Assembly (NCBI RefSeq): GCF_003432485.1
Contig: NZ_QVNQ01000007.1
Span: 372,001 to 436,000, forward strand
Direction of reading: 5' to 3'
Source of the DNA: Actinomadura spongiicola
GTDB taxonomy: Bacteria > Actinomycetota > Actinomycetes > Streptosporangiales > Streptosporangiaceae
Length of the DNA stretch: 64,000 nt
Shown: positions 23,229 to 31,634 of the stretch, one piece after another
Layout of the letters: the number at the start of each line of letters is the position of its first letter
Position numbering within the stretch: the stretch's first letter is position 1
Position numbers and translations under genes: made by a program
The notes under the pieces: model-generated
What the model was told of the DNA's origin: nothing
Database searches by the model: none
The model's input: only the letters and a program-made list of their open reading frames with translations

Positions 23229-24482
23229 GTGCCGCACGAGACCCTGGCCGTCGATCTCGCCGACCTCGACAACTTCATGGACGACGAGACCCCGTGGCGG
23301 ATGTTCGAGGCGCTGCGCCGCACCGAACCCGTCCACTGGAACCCCGAGCACGACGGCGGCCGAGGGTTCTGGTCGCTCACCCGGCACGCCGACATCGTGG
23401 CCGCCGACCGCGACTCCGGCACCTTCACGTCCGAGAAGTTCGTCAACCTCGAAGAGGTGGACGAACGCCAGGCCGCGATCCGCCGCTCCATGCTGGAGAC
23501 CGACGGGCCGCGTCACATGGCGCTGCGCCGCATCATGCAGCGCGAGTTCACGCCCCGCGCCATCGCGGGCTACGCCACGTTCCTGCGCGGACTCACCGGC
23601 CGCACCCTCGACGCGGCCCTCGCCAAGGGCACGTTCGACTTCGTCGCGGAGATCGCCGCCGACTTCCCCATCAACGTGCTGGCGCGCATGCTGGACGTCC
23701 CGGACGACGACACCCGGCGCCTCATCGACTGGGGCAACCGGATCATCGCCAACACCGACCCCGAGTACGCCGACGTCCTGCTGCACAGCGCGGAGAGCGA
23801 GCGGTACCGCGACCTGCCGTTCCGCAGCCCCGCGTCGCTGGAGGTCTTCGAGTACGGCCGCGAACTGGCCGCCCGGCGCCGTGGCGGCGCGGGCACCGAC
23901 CTCATCAGCCGCCTGGTCAACCAGACCCCGATGGACGGCGAACCCCTCTCCGACCGCGACTTCGACAACTACTTCCTGCTGCTCGTCGTCGCGGGCAACG
24001 AGACCACCCGGCACGCCATCACCCACGCGATGCGCGCCCTGATCGACCATCCCGAGCAGGCCGAGCGCCTCCGCGCCGATCCGGACCTCATGCCCACCGC
24101 CGTCGAGGAGTTCCTCCGCTGGGCGTCGCCGGTGTACCACTTCCGCCGCACCGCGACCCGCGACACGGAACTGAACGGAACGCCGATCCGGGAGGGCGAC
24201 AAGGTCGTGCTGTGGTTCGCGTCCGGCAACCGCGACGAGTCCGTCTTCACCGACCCGGACCGCTTCGACGTCACCCGCGCCCCGAACGACCACATCACGT
24301 TCGGGAAGGGCGGCCCGCACTACTGCATGGGCGCCGCCCTCGCCCGACTGGAGATGCGGATCATGTTCGAGGAGCTGCTGCCGCGCCTGTCCGACATCCG
24401 CGTCTCCGGCGACGTCCGCCGCGTCCGCTCCAACTTCGTCAACGGCATCAAGCACATGCCCGTGACCGTCACCCTCGCCTGA
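23229..24482 (+). CDS. Cytochrome P450
   Basis: A 417-residue soluble bacterial P450. The I-helix oxygen-activation motif is VVAGNETTRHA (about residue 255), the ExxR pair is in VEEFLRWASP (about 295) and the haem Cys in FGKGGPHYCMGAALARLEMR (about 363). The haem loop resembles the CYP125/CYP142/CYP124 group that hydroxylates hydrophobic side chains, but the substrate cannot be inferred. GTG at 23229 follows GAAGGGAG. It is 64 bp behind the GS-like gene, separated by tandem repeats, and probably shares its promoter. No ferredoxin or reductase gene is adjacent. Confidence 0.88.
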   Translation: MPHETLAVDLADLDNFMDDETPWRMFEALRRTEPVHWNPEHDGGRGFWSLTRHADIVAADRDSGTFTSEKFVNLEEVDERQAAIRRSMLETDGPRHMALRRIMQREFTPRAIAGYATFLRGLTGRTLDAALAKGTFDFVAEIAADFPINVLARMLDVPDDDTRRLIDWGNRIIANTDPEYADVLLHSAESERYRDLPFRSPASLEVFEYGRELAARRRGGAGTDLISRLVNQTPMDGEPLSDRDFDNYFLLLVVAGNETTRHAITHAMRALIDHPEQAERLRADPDLMPTAVEEFLRWASPVYHFRRTATRDTELNGTPIREGDKVVLWFASGNRDESVFTDPDRFDVTRAPNDHITFGKGGPHYCMGAALARLEMRIMFEELLPRLSDIRVSGDVRRVRSNFVNGIKHMPVTVTLA

Positions 24483-24488
24483 GCCTGC

Positions 24489-25478
24489 TCAGTCAAAGGT
24501 GTTGGGAAGGCCGAACTGAGCGAACAGGGTCTCGTCGATGAAGCTGGCGATGTGGACGATGCCGGAACTGGTGACGGTGAGGACCTGAATGGAGTGCGCG
24601 TGCAGGTGCCCGTCGTCGCGTCGCAGGTACATGGCGAAGGCCGGCTGACCGTTCGCGTGGGTGGGAACGAGCCGGTTGTAGCCGGGGCCGCGTGACAACC
24701 GCGCGGCGAGCAGACGGGCGATGGCGTCCCGTCCGGCGAACCACTGCGGGACGGGCGGCATCTCCCAGGTCGCCTGCTCGGTCAGCAGCCGGGTGATCGC
24801 GGGGATGTCCACCGCCTCGAAGGCCCTGGCGTAGCGGTCGAGGAGTTCCCGCTGCGCCGGCTCGTCCGGTTCGGTGATCTCGTCGCTGGCCGGAACGAGC
24901 CGCTCCAGGCGGGCCCGGGCGCGCAGCAGCGTGCTGTTCACCCCCGTGCTGGTCATCTCCAGCAGCTCGGCGACCTCGGCCGCCGGCCAGGCCAGCACAT
25001 CGCGCAGGATCACCACGGCCCGCTGCCTGCCCGGCAGGTACTGCAACGCGGCGATCAGCGCCAGCCGCAGCCCGGCCCGGGACGCGACGATCGCGGCCGG
25101 GTCCTCCGGGACCCGGCCGATCAGCCGTTCGGAGAGGGGTTCGAGCCAGCTCACCTCCGGGGCGCGCGTCCCGGGCGGCGGCGGAATCTCCGTGGGTTCG
25201 GCGAGCCCCGAGGGCATGACCCGCCGGCTGCTGTGCGCCAGGGCGTTGAGGCACGCGTTCGTGGTGATCCGGTACAGCCACGTCCGCAGGGACGCCTTGC
25301 CGTCGAACTCGGCGTACGCGCGCCACGCGCGCAGGTAGACCTCCTGGACGAGGTCCTCCGCGTCATGGATCGAACCGAGCATCCGGTAGGCGTAGGCCAG
25401 CAGTTCGCGCCGGTACGGGTCGGTCAGCCGCGCGAACTCCTCGGTGCCCGTCTCATCGGTCTTCTCATTGGTCTTCAT
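24489..25478 (-). CDS. ECF sigma factor with SnoaL-like C-terminal domain (SigG type)
   Basis: A 329-residue sigma-70 family protein. Region 2 is RRELLAYAYRMLGSIHDAEDLVQEVYLRAW (about residues 22-51) and region 4 RQRAVVILRDVLAWPAAEVAELL...STGVNSTLLRARARLE (about 150-195). A C-terminal SnoaL/NTF2-like domain (about 210-325, with TWEMPPVPQWFAGRDAI) replaces a separate anti-sigma factor, as in the SigG/SigJ-like ECF groups. ATG at 25478 is used. It is divergent from an MFS exporter, its probable target. The intergenic region holds AGGTGaacaCACCT at about 25567. Confidence 0.88.
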   Translation of the reverse strand: MKTNEKTDETGTEEFARLTDPYRRELLAYAYRMLGSIHDAEDLVQEVYLRAWRAYAEFDGKASLRTWLYRITTNACLNALAHSSRRVMPSGLAEPTEIPPPPGTRAPEVSWLEPLSERLIGRVPEDPAAIVASRAGLRLALIAALQYLPGRQRAVVILRDVLAWPAAEVAELLEMTSTGVNSTLLRARARLERLVPASDEITEPDEPAQRELLDRYARAFEAVDIPAITRLLTEQATWEMPPVPQWFAGRDAIARLLAARLSRGPGYNRLVPTHANGQPAFAMYLRRDDGHLHAHSIQVLTVTSSGIVHIASFIDETLFAQFGLPNTFD

Positions 25479-25601
25479 AGGACATACCTCCCCATGTACT
25501 GACAGCGCGCGATGGCCGAAGTCGTCGGCTGCCGTCCGGTGAATTTCGGAGCCGGCCCGGTTTGTACAGGTGAACACACCTGACATCCGGAGGGAACGCG
25601 C

Positions 25602-27047
25602 ATGGCGCGAGGAACGAACGGCTGGCTGCTCGGCCTGACCGCGGCGGCGTCGCTGATGGTGGCGCTGGACGCGACGGTGGTGACGACGGCGCTGACCAGG
25701 ATCCGGCTGGACCTGTCCGCCACCCTGGAGCAGCTCGAATGGACGGTGAACGCCTACAACCTGACCTTCGCCGCGCTGCTGATGACCGGGGCCGCCCTCG
25801 GCGACCGGTTCGGCCGCAGACGGATGTTCGCCGGTGGACTCGGACTGTTCACGGCGGCCTCGGCGGCGTGCGCGCTCGCCCCCGGAATCGGCTGGTTGAT
25901 CGCCGCCCGCGCCGTCCAGGGAGCCGGCGCGGCGCTGATCATGCCGCTGGCGATGGCGCTGCTGAGCAACGGGTTCCCGCCCGAACGGCGCGCCAAGGCC
26001 CTGGGGATCTTCGCCGGGCTGACCGGGCTGGCCGTCGTGGCCGGGCCGGTGGTCGGCGGGATCGTCACCGAGGGGCTGGCCTGGCAGTGGATCTTCTGGC
26101 TCAACGTGCCGATCGGGCTGGTCGTCATCCCGCTGGTGCTGCGGCGCGTCCCGGAGAGCCGGGGGGCCGGTGCAGCCTTCGACCTCGGCGGCGTCGTGCT
26201 GGTGACCGGCGGGGCGCTGGGACTGGTCTGGGGCCTGATCCGCGCGGGCGCCGTCGGCTGGGACGCGTTCGAGGTGGTCGGGGCGCTCGCGGCAGGAGCG
26301 GCGCTGTTGGCGGCGTTCGTCGCGTGGGAGCTGCGCGTCCGGCAGCCGATGGTGCCGATGCGGCTGCTGCGCTCGCGGGGCTTCTCCGCGGGCAATGCCG
26401 CCGGGCTCTTCATGTACGCGTCGCTGTACGGGTCGTTGTTCTTCATGGCCCAGTTCATCCAGTCGGGCCTCGGACACGGGCCGATGGCCACCGGGTTGCG
26501 CCTGGTGCCCTGGACGGCGACGGTGACCGTCGTGGCGCCCCTGGCGGGGACGCTGGTGAACCGCGTGGGCTCGCGCACGCTCACCGCCGCGGGGCTGACC
26601 ATGCAGGCCGCCGGGATGGGGTGGATCGGGCTCGTCGCCGAACCGTCGATGGCGTACGCGCAGCTGATCGCGCCGATGGTCCTCGCGGGCGCCGGTGTCA
26701 GCATGGCCATGCCCGCCGCGCAGACCTCGGTCATCAACGCCGTCGCGCCGCAGGAGATCGGCAAGGCGTCGGGCGTCTTCAACACGCTGCGGCAGTTCGC
26801 CGCCGTGTTCGGCGTGGCGATCCTCGCGGTGGTGTTCACCGCGCGGGGCGGCTACGGCACCGCGCAGACCTTCACCGACGGCTTCGCCGCGACCGTCGCC
26901 GCCAGCGGCGCCCTGTCCCTGGCCGGGGCGCTCGCGAGCCTGGCCATTCCCCGGCGGAGCCGGACGGTCCCGGCGCGGGCGACCGCCGCCGTCGCCGCCA
27001 GGGCCCCGCGCACCGAACCGTACGCGGGGCCCCGGAGCCGTGGCTGA
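25602..27047 (+). CDS. MFS drug/proton antiporter, DHA2 (14-TM) family
   Basis: A 481-residue EmrB/QacA-type exporter with about 14 hydrophobic helices. The family A motif is GAALGDRFGRRRMFAGG (about residue 62) and motif C-like GLAVVAGPVVGGIV is near 145. The start ATG follows CGGAGGGA. Likely role: proton-driven export of lipophilic compounds. Divergence from the ECF sigma gene suggests regulation by it. It converges on an aldehyde dehydrogenase with 7 bp between stops. Confidence 0.88.
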   Translation: MARGTNGWLLGLTAAASLMVALDATVVTTALTRIRLDLSATLEQLEWTVNAYNLTFAALLMTGAALGDRFGRRRMFAGGLGLFTAASAACALAPGIGWLIAARAVQGAGAALIMPLAMALLSNGFPPERRAKALGIFAGLTGLAVVAGPVVGGIVTEGLAWQWIFWLNVPIGLVVIPLVLRRVPESRGAGAAFDLGGVVLVTGGALGLVWGLIRAGAVGWDAFEVVGALAAGAALLAAFVAWELRVRQPMVPMRLLRSRGFSAGNAAGLFMYASLYGSLFFMAQFIQSGLGHGPMATGLRLVPWTATVTVVAPLAGTLVNRVGSRTLTAAGLTMQAAGMGWIGLVAEPSMAYAQLIAPMVLAGAGVSMAMPAAQTSVINAVAPQEIGKASGVFNTLRQFAAVFGVAILAVVFTARGGYGTAQTFTDGFAATVAASGALSLAGALASLAIPRRSRTVPARATAAVAARAPRTEPYAGPRSRG

Positions 27048-27054
27048 CGGCGGG

Positions 27055-28482
27055 TCAGAGCGGCAGACCCGTGAGGATCATGACCTTCTCCTCGGTGTAG
27101 TCGGCCATCGCCGAGCGCAGGCCCTCGCGGCCGACACCGGAGTCCTTCACGCCGCCGTACGGCATCTGGTCGGCGCGGTAGGACGGGACGTCGCCGATCA
27201 CGACGCCGCCGACGTCGAGCTCGCGGTGCGCCCGGAACGCGATGTCGAGGTTCCGGGTGAACACGCCCGCCTGGAGTCCGAACGCGGAGTCGTTGACGAG
27301 GGCGAACGCCTCGTCCACGCCGTCGACCGGCTGGACGAACATGACCGGCCCGAAGACCTCCTCGCGGGACACCTTCGCGTCGGCGGGCACATCGGCGAGG
27401 ACGGTCGGCGCGTACGCGGCGCCCTCCCGGGTGCCACCGGTGAGGATCTTCGCGCCCGTTGCGACGGCCTCGTCCACCCACGCCTCGACGCGCTCGGCGG
27501 CCTCCTGGCTGACGAGCGGGCCGACCTGGGTCTTGTCGTCCCACGGGTCGCCGGTGACGAGGGCGCCGACCGTGTCAACCAGCTTCGGCGTGAACTCCTC
27601 GTAGACGGAGCGGTCGACGTAGACGCGCTGGACGGCGATGCAGCTCTGCCCGGCCTGGTAGTTGGAGAACAGGCCGATCCGCTTGGCGGCCCAGTCCAGG
27701 TCGGCGTCCGGCAGGACCACGGCCGCGCCGTTGCCGCCGAGCTCCAGCGTGACGTGCTTGCGCGGCGCCCGGTCGTTGATGGCCCAGCCGACCGGCACGG
27801 AACCGGTGAACGACACGATCGGCAGACGCGGGTCGTCGACGAGCGCGGACGCCCGGTCGTTCGGCACCGGCAGGACGGAGAACATCCCGGCGGGCAGGTC
27901 GGTCTCGGCGAGCAGTTCGCCGAGCAGCAGCGCCGACAGCGGCGTGGCGGGCGCGGGTTTGAGGACGATCGGGGCGCCCACCGCGATCGCCGGGGCGACC
28001 TTGTGGGCGGCGAGGTTCAACGGGAAGTTGAACGGCGAGATGCCGAGCACCGGGCCCTTCGGCACGCGGGTGATGTAGGCCATCCGGCCCTCGGCGGCGG
28101 GGTCGGTGTCGAGCCGCTGCGTGGTGGCGCTGAAGCGGCGGGCCTCCTCGGCGGCGAACCGGAACGTGGAGATCGCGCGGGTCACCTCGCCGCGCGCCCA
28201 CAGCAGCGGCTTGCCGTTCTCACCGGTGATCAGCCGGGCGACCTCCTCGGACCGCTCGGCGAGCCGCGCGGACACGTGCGCGAGCGCCTCGGCCCGCACG
28301 TGCAGGGGCAGCGCGGCGGCCCGAGCGCGGACGGCGTCCGCGGCGGCGACGGCCTCCTCCACCTGCTCGGGCGTCGGCACGGCCGCCGTCCCGACCACGC
28401 GGCCGTCATAAGGATGCGTAACGGTCAGCTCACCGTCACCGGTTTCGGGCCGGCCGGCCAGCCAGAATGGGGTCACGTTCAT
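27055..28482 (-). CDS. Aldehyde dehydrogenase (succinate-semialdehyde type candidate)
   Basis: A 475-residue NAD(P)-dependent aldehyde dehydrogenase. It has GISPFNFPLNLAAHKVAPA (about residue 148), the base Glu in TLELGGNGAAVV (about 245), the Cys in YQAGQSCIAVQRVYVD (about 282) and EEVFGPVMFVQPV (about 380). It begins 4 bp after the pucR stop on the same strand, so both are in one transcript. The divergent neighbour is gabT, which makes succinate semialdehyde (or a related semialdehyde) the likely substrate, although the sequence looks closer to general lactaldehyde/phosphonoacetaldehyde-type enzymes. Confidence 0.82.
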   Translation of the reverse strand: MNVTPFWLAGRPETGDGELTVTHPYDGRVVGTAAVPTPEQVEEAVAAADAVRARAAALPLHVRAEALAHVSARLAERSEEVARLITGENGKPLLWARGEVTRAISTFRFAAEEARRFSATTQRLDTDPAAEGRMAYITRVPKGPVLGISPFNFPLNLAAHKVAPAIAVGAPIVLKPAPATPLSALLLGELLAETDLPAGMFSVLPVPNDRASALVDDPRLPIVSFTGSVPVGWAINDRAPRKHVTLELGGNGAAVVLPDADLDWAAKRIGLFSNYQAGQSCIAVQRVYVDRSVYEEFTPKLVDTVGALVTGDPWDDKTQVGPLVSQEAAERVEAWVDEAVATGAKILTGGTREGAAYAPTVLADVPADAKVSREEVFGPVMFVQPVDGVDEAFALVNDSAFGLQAGVFTRNLDIAFRAHRELDVGGVVIGDVPSYRADQMPYGGVKDSGVGREGLRSAMADYTEEKVMILTGLPL

Positions 28483-28486
28483 ACAG

Positions 28487-29965
28487 TCACGCTATCCCCG
28501 GCGGGCGCGATTGCGAGTCTCCATGATGTCCAATCCGGTCGCCCTCCCTGGACGTGATGGAGAGCGCGATCCACAGTTCGGCGCGGACGGCCGGGTCGTC
28601 GAGGTCACGGCCGAGGACCTCGGCGGCCTTGCGGGTCCGCGCCCGCAACGTGTGCCGGTGGACGCCGAGGGCCCGCGCCGCCGCCTCACCCTGCCCGTTG
28701 GCCGCGACATACGCCCGCACCGTCTCGACCAGACCCTCCTCCTGGAGCGGTTCGAGCAGCGTGGCGGCGAAGGCGCGGGCGGCACCCGGGTCCAGCAGGC
28801 GCAGGACGCCCTGCCCGGGGAGCGCGGAGTAGTGCAGGACGTCCCGCCGCGCTCGGACGGCCGCCGCCAGCGCGTCCTCGGCCTGCCGCAACGCGCCCGC
28901 GAGGTCGTCCGTGGCCGGGTCGCTGACACCGACCGGGCCGGTCGCCGCGAGCGAAGCCTCCACCGTGTCGGCGGCCTCGGCCGGGACGATCACGGCGGCG
29001 TGCCCGCCGAGCGGCAACGTCAGGCAGCGCTCCCCGACCGGATCGGACTCCAGCACGTCCAGCACCGCGGCCCCGCCCGCGCAGGCCAGCACGCGGACCG
29101 GGCCGCGCGGCGCGGACGGCGCGTCACCGGGCCGTCCGAGCAGCAGCGCGGCCAGCGAGGCGCGCAGGTCGCGGCCGGCGCGCGGGGCCTCCGACTGGAG
29201 CGTGAGCAGCGCGACCGCCGCGCCGACGATCGTGTGCGCGGCGTGCGGGAGCGGCGCCCGCGTGCCGACGGCGAGGAACGCGGGCGGACGCCCGCCGATC
29301 CCGATCCGCTGCACGACGATGTGGTCGTCCGGGACGGCCAGCGCCACGCTCGCGGTCGCCCCGCCCTCCGCCGGGCGGCGCCGCAGCCGGGCCAGCTCCG
29401 GGGCGAGCGTCTCGGCGCGGCCGCGGGCGGCGGCGGGCTCGGCGTGCCGGACGGCCCCGGACGGGTCGAGCAGCAGCGCCCACCCGCCGAGCAGCCGCGC
29501 CAGCCGGGTGACGAGCGCGCCGGGCCCGGTCAGCGCGGCCCGGGTCAGCTCCCGCTGCGCCTGGAACGCGCGGGTGACGTCCTCGTACCACTCGGCGGCC
29601 AGCATCCGGGACACGGCCTTCCCGATGGAGATGAACGGGGTCGGGCGCGGCACCTCCAGCAGGACGAGGCCCTGCTCCCGCGCCGCCGTGACCAGCTCGG
29701 CCGGAACGACCTCGTGGATGACGCCGACCGCGAACCCGAGCCCGGCGACGCCCCGTCCGACCAGCCGGGACACGTAACGCGCCGCGTTCGCCCCGGTCAG
29801 CCGCATCCCGGTGGTGAGGACGAGCTCGCCGCCCTCCAGGAACGGCGTCGGGTCCTCCAGCTCGCTGACCGCGACCCACACGACCGGCGCGTCCGGCGGC
29901 GGGCCGGTCAGCGACCGCAGGCCGAGCTGCGGGAGGGCGGCCACGGAGGCCAGCGTGGGCGGCAT
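28487..29965 (-). CDS. PucR-family transcriptional regulator
   Basis: A 492-residue regulator with the N-terminal PucR ligand-sensing domain (about residues 10-125, with ELVLTTGMRL), a central GGDEF-like region and a C-terminal helix-turn-helix (ANGQGEAAARALGVHRHTLRARTRKA, about 425-450). PucR proteins in actinobacteria control purine, GABA and polyamine catabolism. It is divergent from gabT and co-transcribed with an aldehyde dehydrogenase, the arrangement expected for a GABA-responsive activator. Confidence 0.88.
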   Translation of the reverse strand: MPPTLASVAALPQLGLRSLTGPPPDAPVVWVAVSELEDPTPFLEGGELVLTTGMRLTGANAARYVSRLVGRGVAGLGFAVGVIHEVVPAELVTAAREQGLVLLEVPRPTPFISIGKAVSRMLAAEWYEDVTRAFQAQRELTRAALTGPGALVTRLARLLGGWALLLDPSGAVRHAEPAAARGRAETLAPELARLRRRPAEGGATASVALAVPDDHIVVQRIGIGGRPPAFLAVGTRAPLPHAAHTIVGAAVALLTLQSEAPRAGRDLRASLAALLLGRPGDAPSAPRGPVRVLACAGGAAVLDVLESDPVGERCLTLPLGGHAAVIVPAEAADTVEASLAATGPVGVSDPATDDLAGALRQAEDALAAAVRARRDVLHYSALPGQGVLRLLDPGAARAFAATLLEPLQEEGLVETVRAYVAANGQGEAAARALGVHRHTLRARTRKAAEVLGRDLDDPAVRAELWIALSITSREGDRIGHHGDSQSRPPGIA

Positions 29966-30056
29966 CGCAATCCCTGTGCAAAGTGTCTATCCCAAGGGGC
30001 GGATTTCGCCGTCCCGTACGGTTCATCGTAGGCGCCCGCCGACCTATGTTCAGGCC

Positions 30057-31436
30057 ATGACCAGCCAGGACCCAGCCCCGACCGTGACCGGTGAACGCCC
30101 GCCCGCCGAGCCGCGCCTGCCCCAGGAACGCCGCCTCGTCACCGAGATCCCCGGCCCGCGCTCCCAGGAGCTGCACAAGCGCCGGACCGCGGCGGTGCCG
30201 CCGGGGGTCGGCAGCGTGCTGCCGGTGTACGTGACCGACGCGGACGGCGGCGTGGTCGTCGACGCGGACGGCAACTCCCTGATCGACTTCGGCTCCGGCA
30301 TCGCGGTCACCAACGTCGGCAACGCCAACCCGCGCGTCGCCGCGCGGGTGAAGGCCCAGGCCGACCGGTTCACCCACACCTGTTTCATGGTCGCGCCGTA
30401 CGAGTCGTACGTCGCGGTGTGCGAGAACCTCAACCGGATCACGCCCGGCGACCACGAGAAGCGCTCGTTCCTCGTCAACAGCGGCGCGGAGGCGGTGGAG
30501 AACGGCGTCAAGATCGCCCGGTACGCGACGGGACGGCAGGCGGTCGTGGTGTTCGACCACGGCTACCACGGCCGGACGCTGCTGACGATGACGCTGACCG
30601 CCAAGAACCTGCCGTACAAGCACGGCTTCGGGCCGTACGCCCCCGAGGTGTACCGGATGCCCCTCGCGTACCCGTACCGCTGGCCGACGGGCCCGGAGAA
30701 CTGCGGCCCCGAGGCGGCGGCGCAGGCGATCGACCAGATCGGCAAGCAGATCGGGGCCACGAACGTCGCCGCCCTGGTGATCGAGCCGATCCAGGGCGAG
30801 GGCGGGTTCATCGAGCCCGCGCCGGGCTTCCTGCCCGCGCTCGCCGAGTTCTGCCGCGCCAACGGCATCCTGTTCATCGCCGACGAGGTGCAGACGGGCT
30901 TCGCGCGGACGGGCGACATGTTCGCCTGCGAGCACGAGGGCGTCGTCCCCGACATCGTCGCGACGGCGAAGGGCATCGCCGGGGGACTGCCGCTGGCGGC
31001 CGTCACCGGCCGCGCGGACATCATGGACAAGGTGCACGGCGGCGGCCTCGGCGGCACCTACGGCGGCAATCCGCTGGCCTGCGAGGCGGCCCTGGCCGTG
31101 CTGGAGGAGATCGAGGAGGGCAAGCTCACCGAGCGCGCCCGCCGGATCGGGGAGATCATGCTGCCCCGGCTGCGCGTCCTGGCCGAGAACCGTCCCGAGA
31201 TCGGGGACGTCCGCGGTCGCGGCGCGATGATCGCGATCGAGCTGGTGCGGCCGGGCACGAAGGAGCCCGATCCCGAACTGACCGCGCGGATCGCGCGCCG
31301 CTGCCACGAACAGGGCCTGCTCGTCCTGACCGCCGGGACGTACGGGAACGTGCTGCGCTTCCTGCCGCCGCTCGTCATCCCCGAGGGCCTGCTGACCGAA
31401 GGGCTCGACCTGCTGGAGGCCGCCTTCACGGGCTGA
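30057..31436 (+). CDS. gabT: 4-aminobutyrate aminotransferase
   Basis: PLP enzyme that moves the amino group of GABA (or a related omega-amine) to 2-oxoglutarate. The 459-residue class III aminotransferase has NSGAEAVENGVKIARYATG (about residue 142), FDHGYHGRTLLTMTLT (about 166), the PLP aspartate in FIADEVQTGFARTG (about 278) and the Schiff-base Lys in ATAKGIAGGLPLA (about 302). ATG at 30057 is preferred. A terminator hairpin follows. GABA would also be the product of a Puu-type gamma-glutamyl route, linking it functionally to the island at 12.9-24.5 kb, although no copy of the shared operator lies upstream. Confidence 0.9.
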   Translation: MTSQDPAPTVTGERPPAEPRLPQERRLVTEIPGPRSQELHKRRTAAVPPGVGSVLPVYVTDADGGVVVDADGNSLIDFGSGIAVTNVGNANPRVAARVKAQADRFTHTCFMVAPYESYVAVCENLNRITPGDHEKRSFLVNSGAEAVENGVKIARYATGRQAVVVFDHGYHGRTLLTMTLTAKNLPYKHGFGPYAPEVYRMPLAYPYRWPTGPENCGPEAAAQAIDQIGKQIGATNVAALVIEPIQGEGGFIEPAPGFLPALAEFCRANGILFIADEVQTGFARTGDMFACEHEGVVPDIVATAKGIAGGLPLAAVTGRADIMDKVHGGGLGGTYGGNPLACEAALAVLEEIEEGKLTERARRIGEIMLPRLRVLAENRPEIGDVRGRGAMIAIELVRPGTKEPDPELTARIARRCHEQGLLVLTAGTYGNVLRFLPPLVIPEGLLTEGLDLLEAAFTG

Positions 31437-31445
31437 CCTGCGCGA

Positions 31446-31486
31446 ACAGCGACCGCCGACCTCCGAACGGGGGTCGGCGGCGCTGT
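31446..31486 (+). terminator. Terminator after gabT
   Basis: ACAGCG-a-CCGCCGACC (31446-31461) pairs with GGTCGGCGG-CGCTGT (31472-31486): a 15-bp stem with one bulged A and a 10-nt loop, starting 10 bp after the gabT stop. Confidence 0.8.
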
Positions 31487-31578
31487 CATGTCCGGGTCAC
31501 GTCCGGGTACCTGTGAACCCCGCCACTCCGTTACGCGTCCGTTATTGACCCTGGTTAACGGGCCCCGTACGTTCGCAA

Positions 31579-31598
31579 TACGTTTGGGCCCAAATTTT
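31579..31598. promoter_or_regulatory. Operator site 7
   Basis: TACGTTTGGGCCCAAATTTT contains the perfect core TTTGGGCCCAAA and lies 36 bp upstream of the amidohydrolase start. It would place the whole amidohydrolase-ABC-SDR operon under the same regulator as the hpa island. Confidence 0.6.
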
Positions 31599-31634
31599 CA
31601 TGGACGGGCAAGACGAAGGGCGAGGCACTAACAT

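Noticed and set aside
20876-23491. Continuous minus-strand frame of 871 codons joining the ADC-like gene to sequence antisense to the GS-like gene.
   Set aside because: Only the part downstream of the GTG at 21661 shows family motifs; the rest is a shadow of the GS-like gene.
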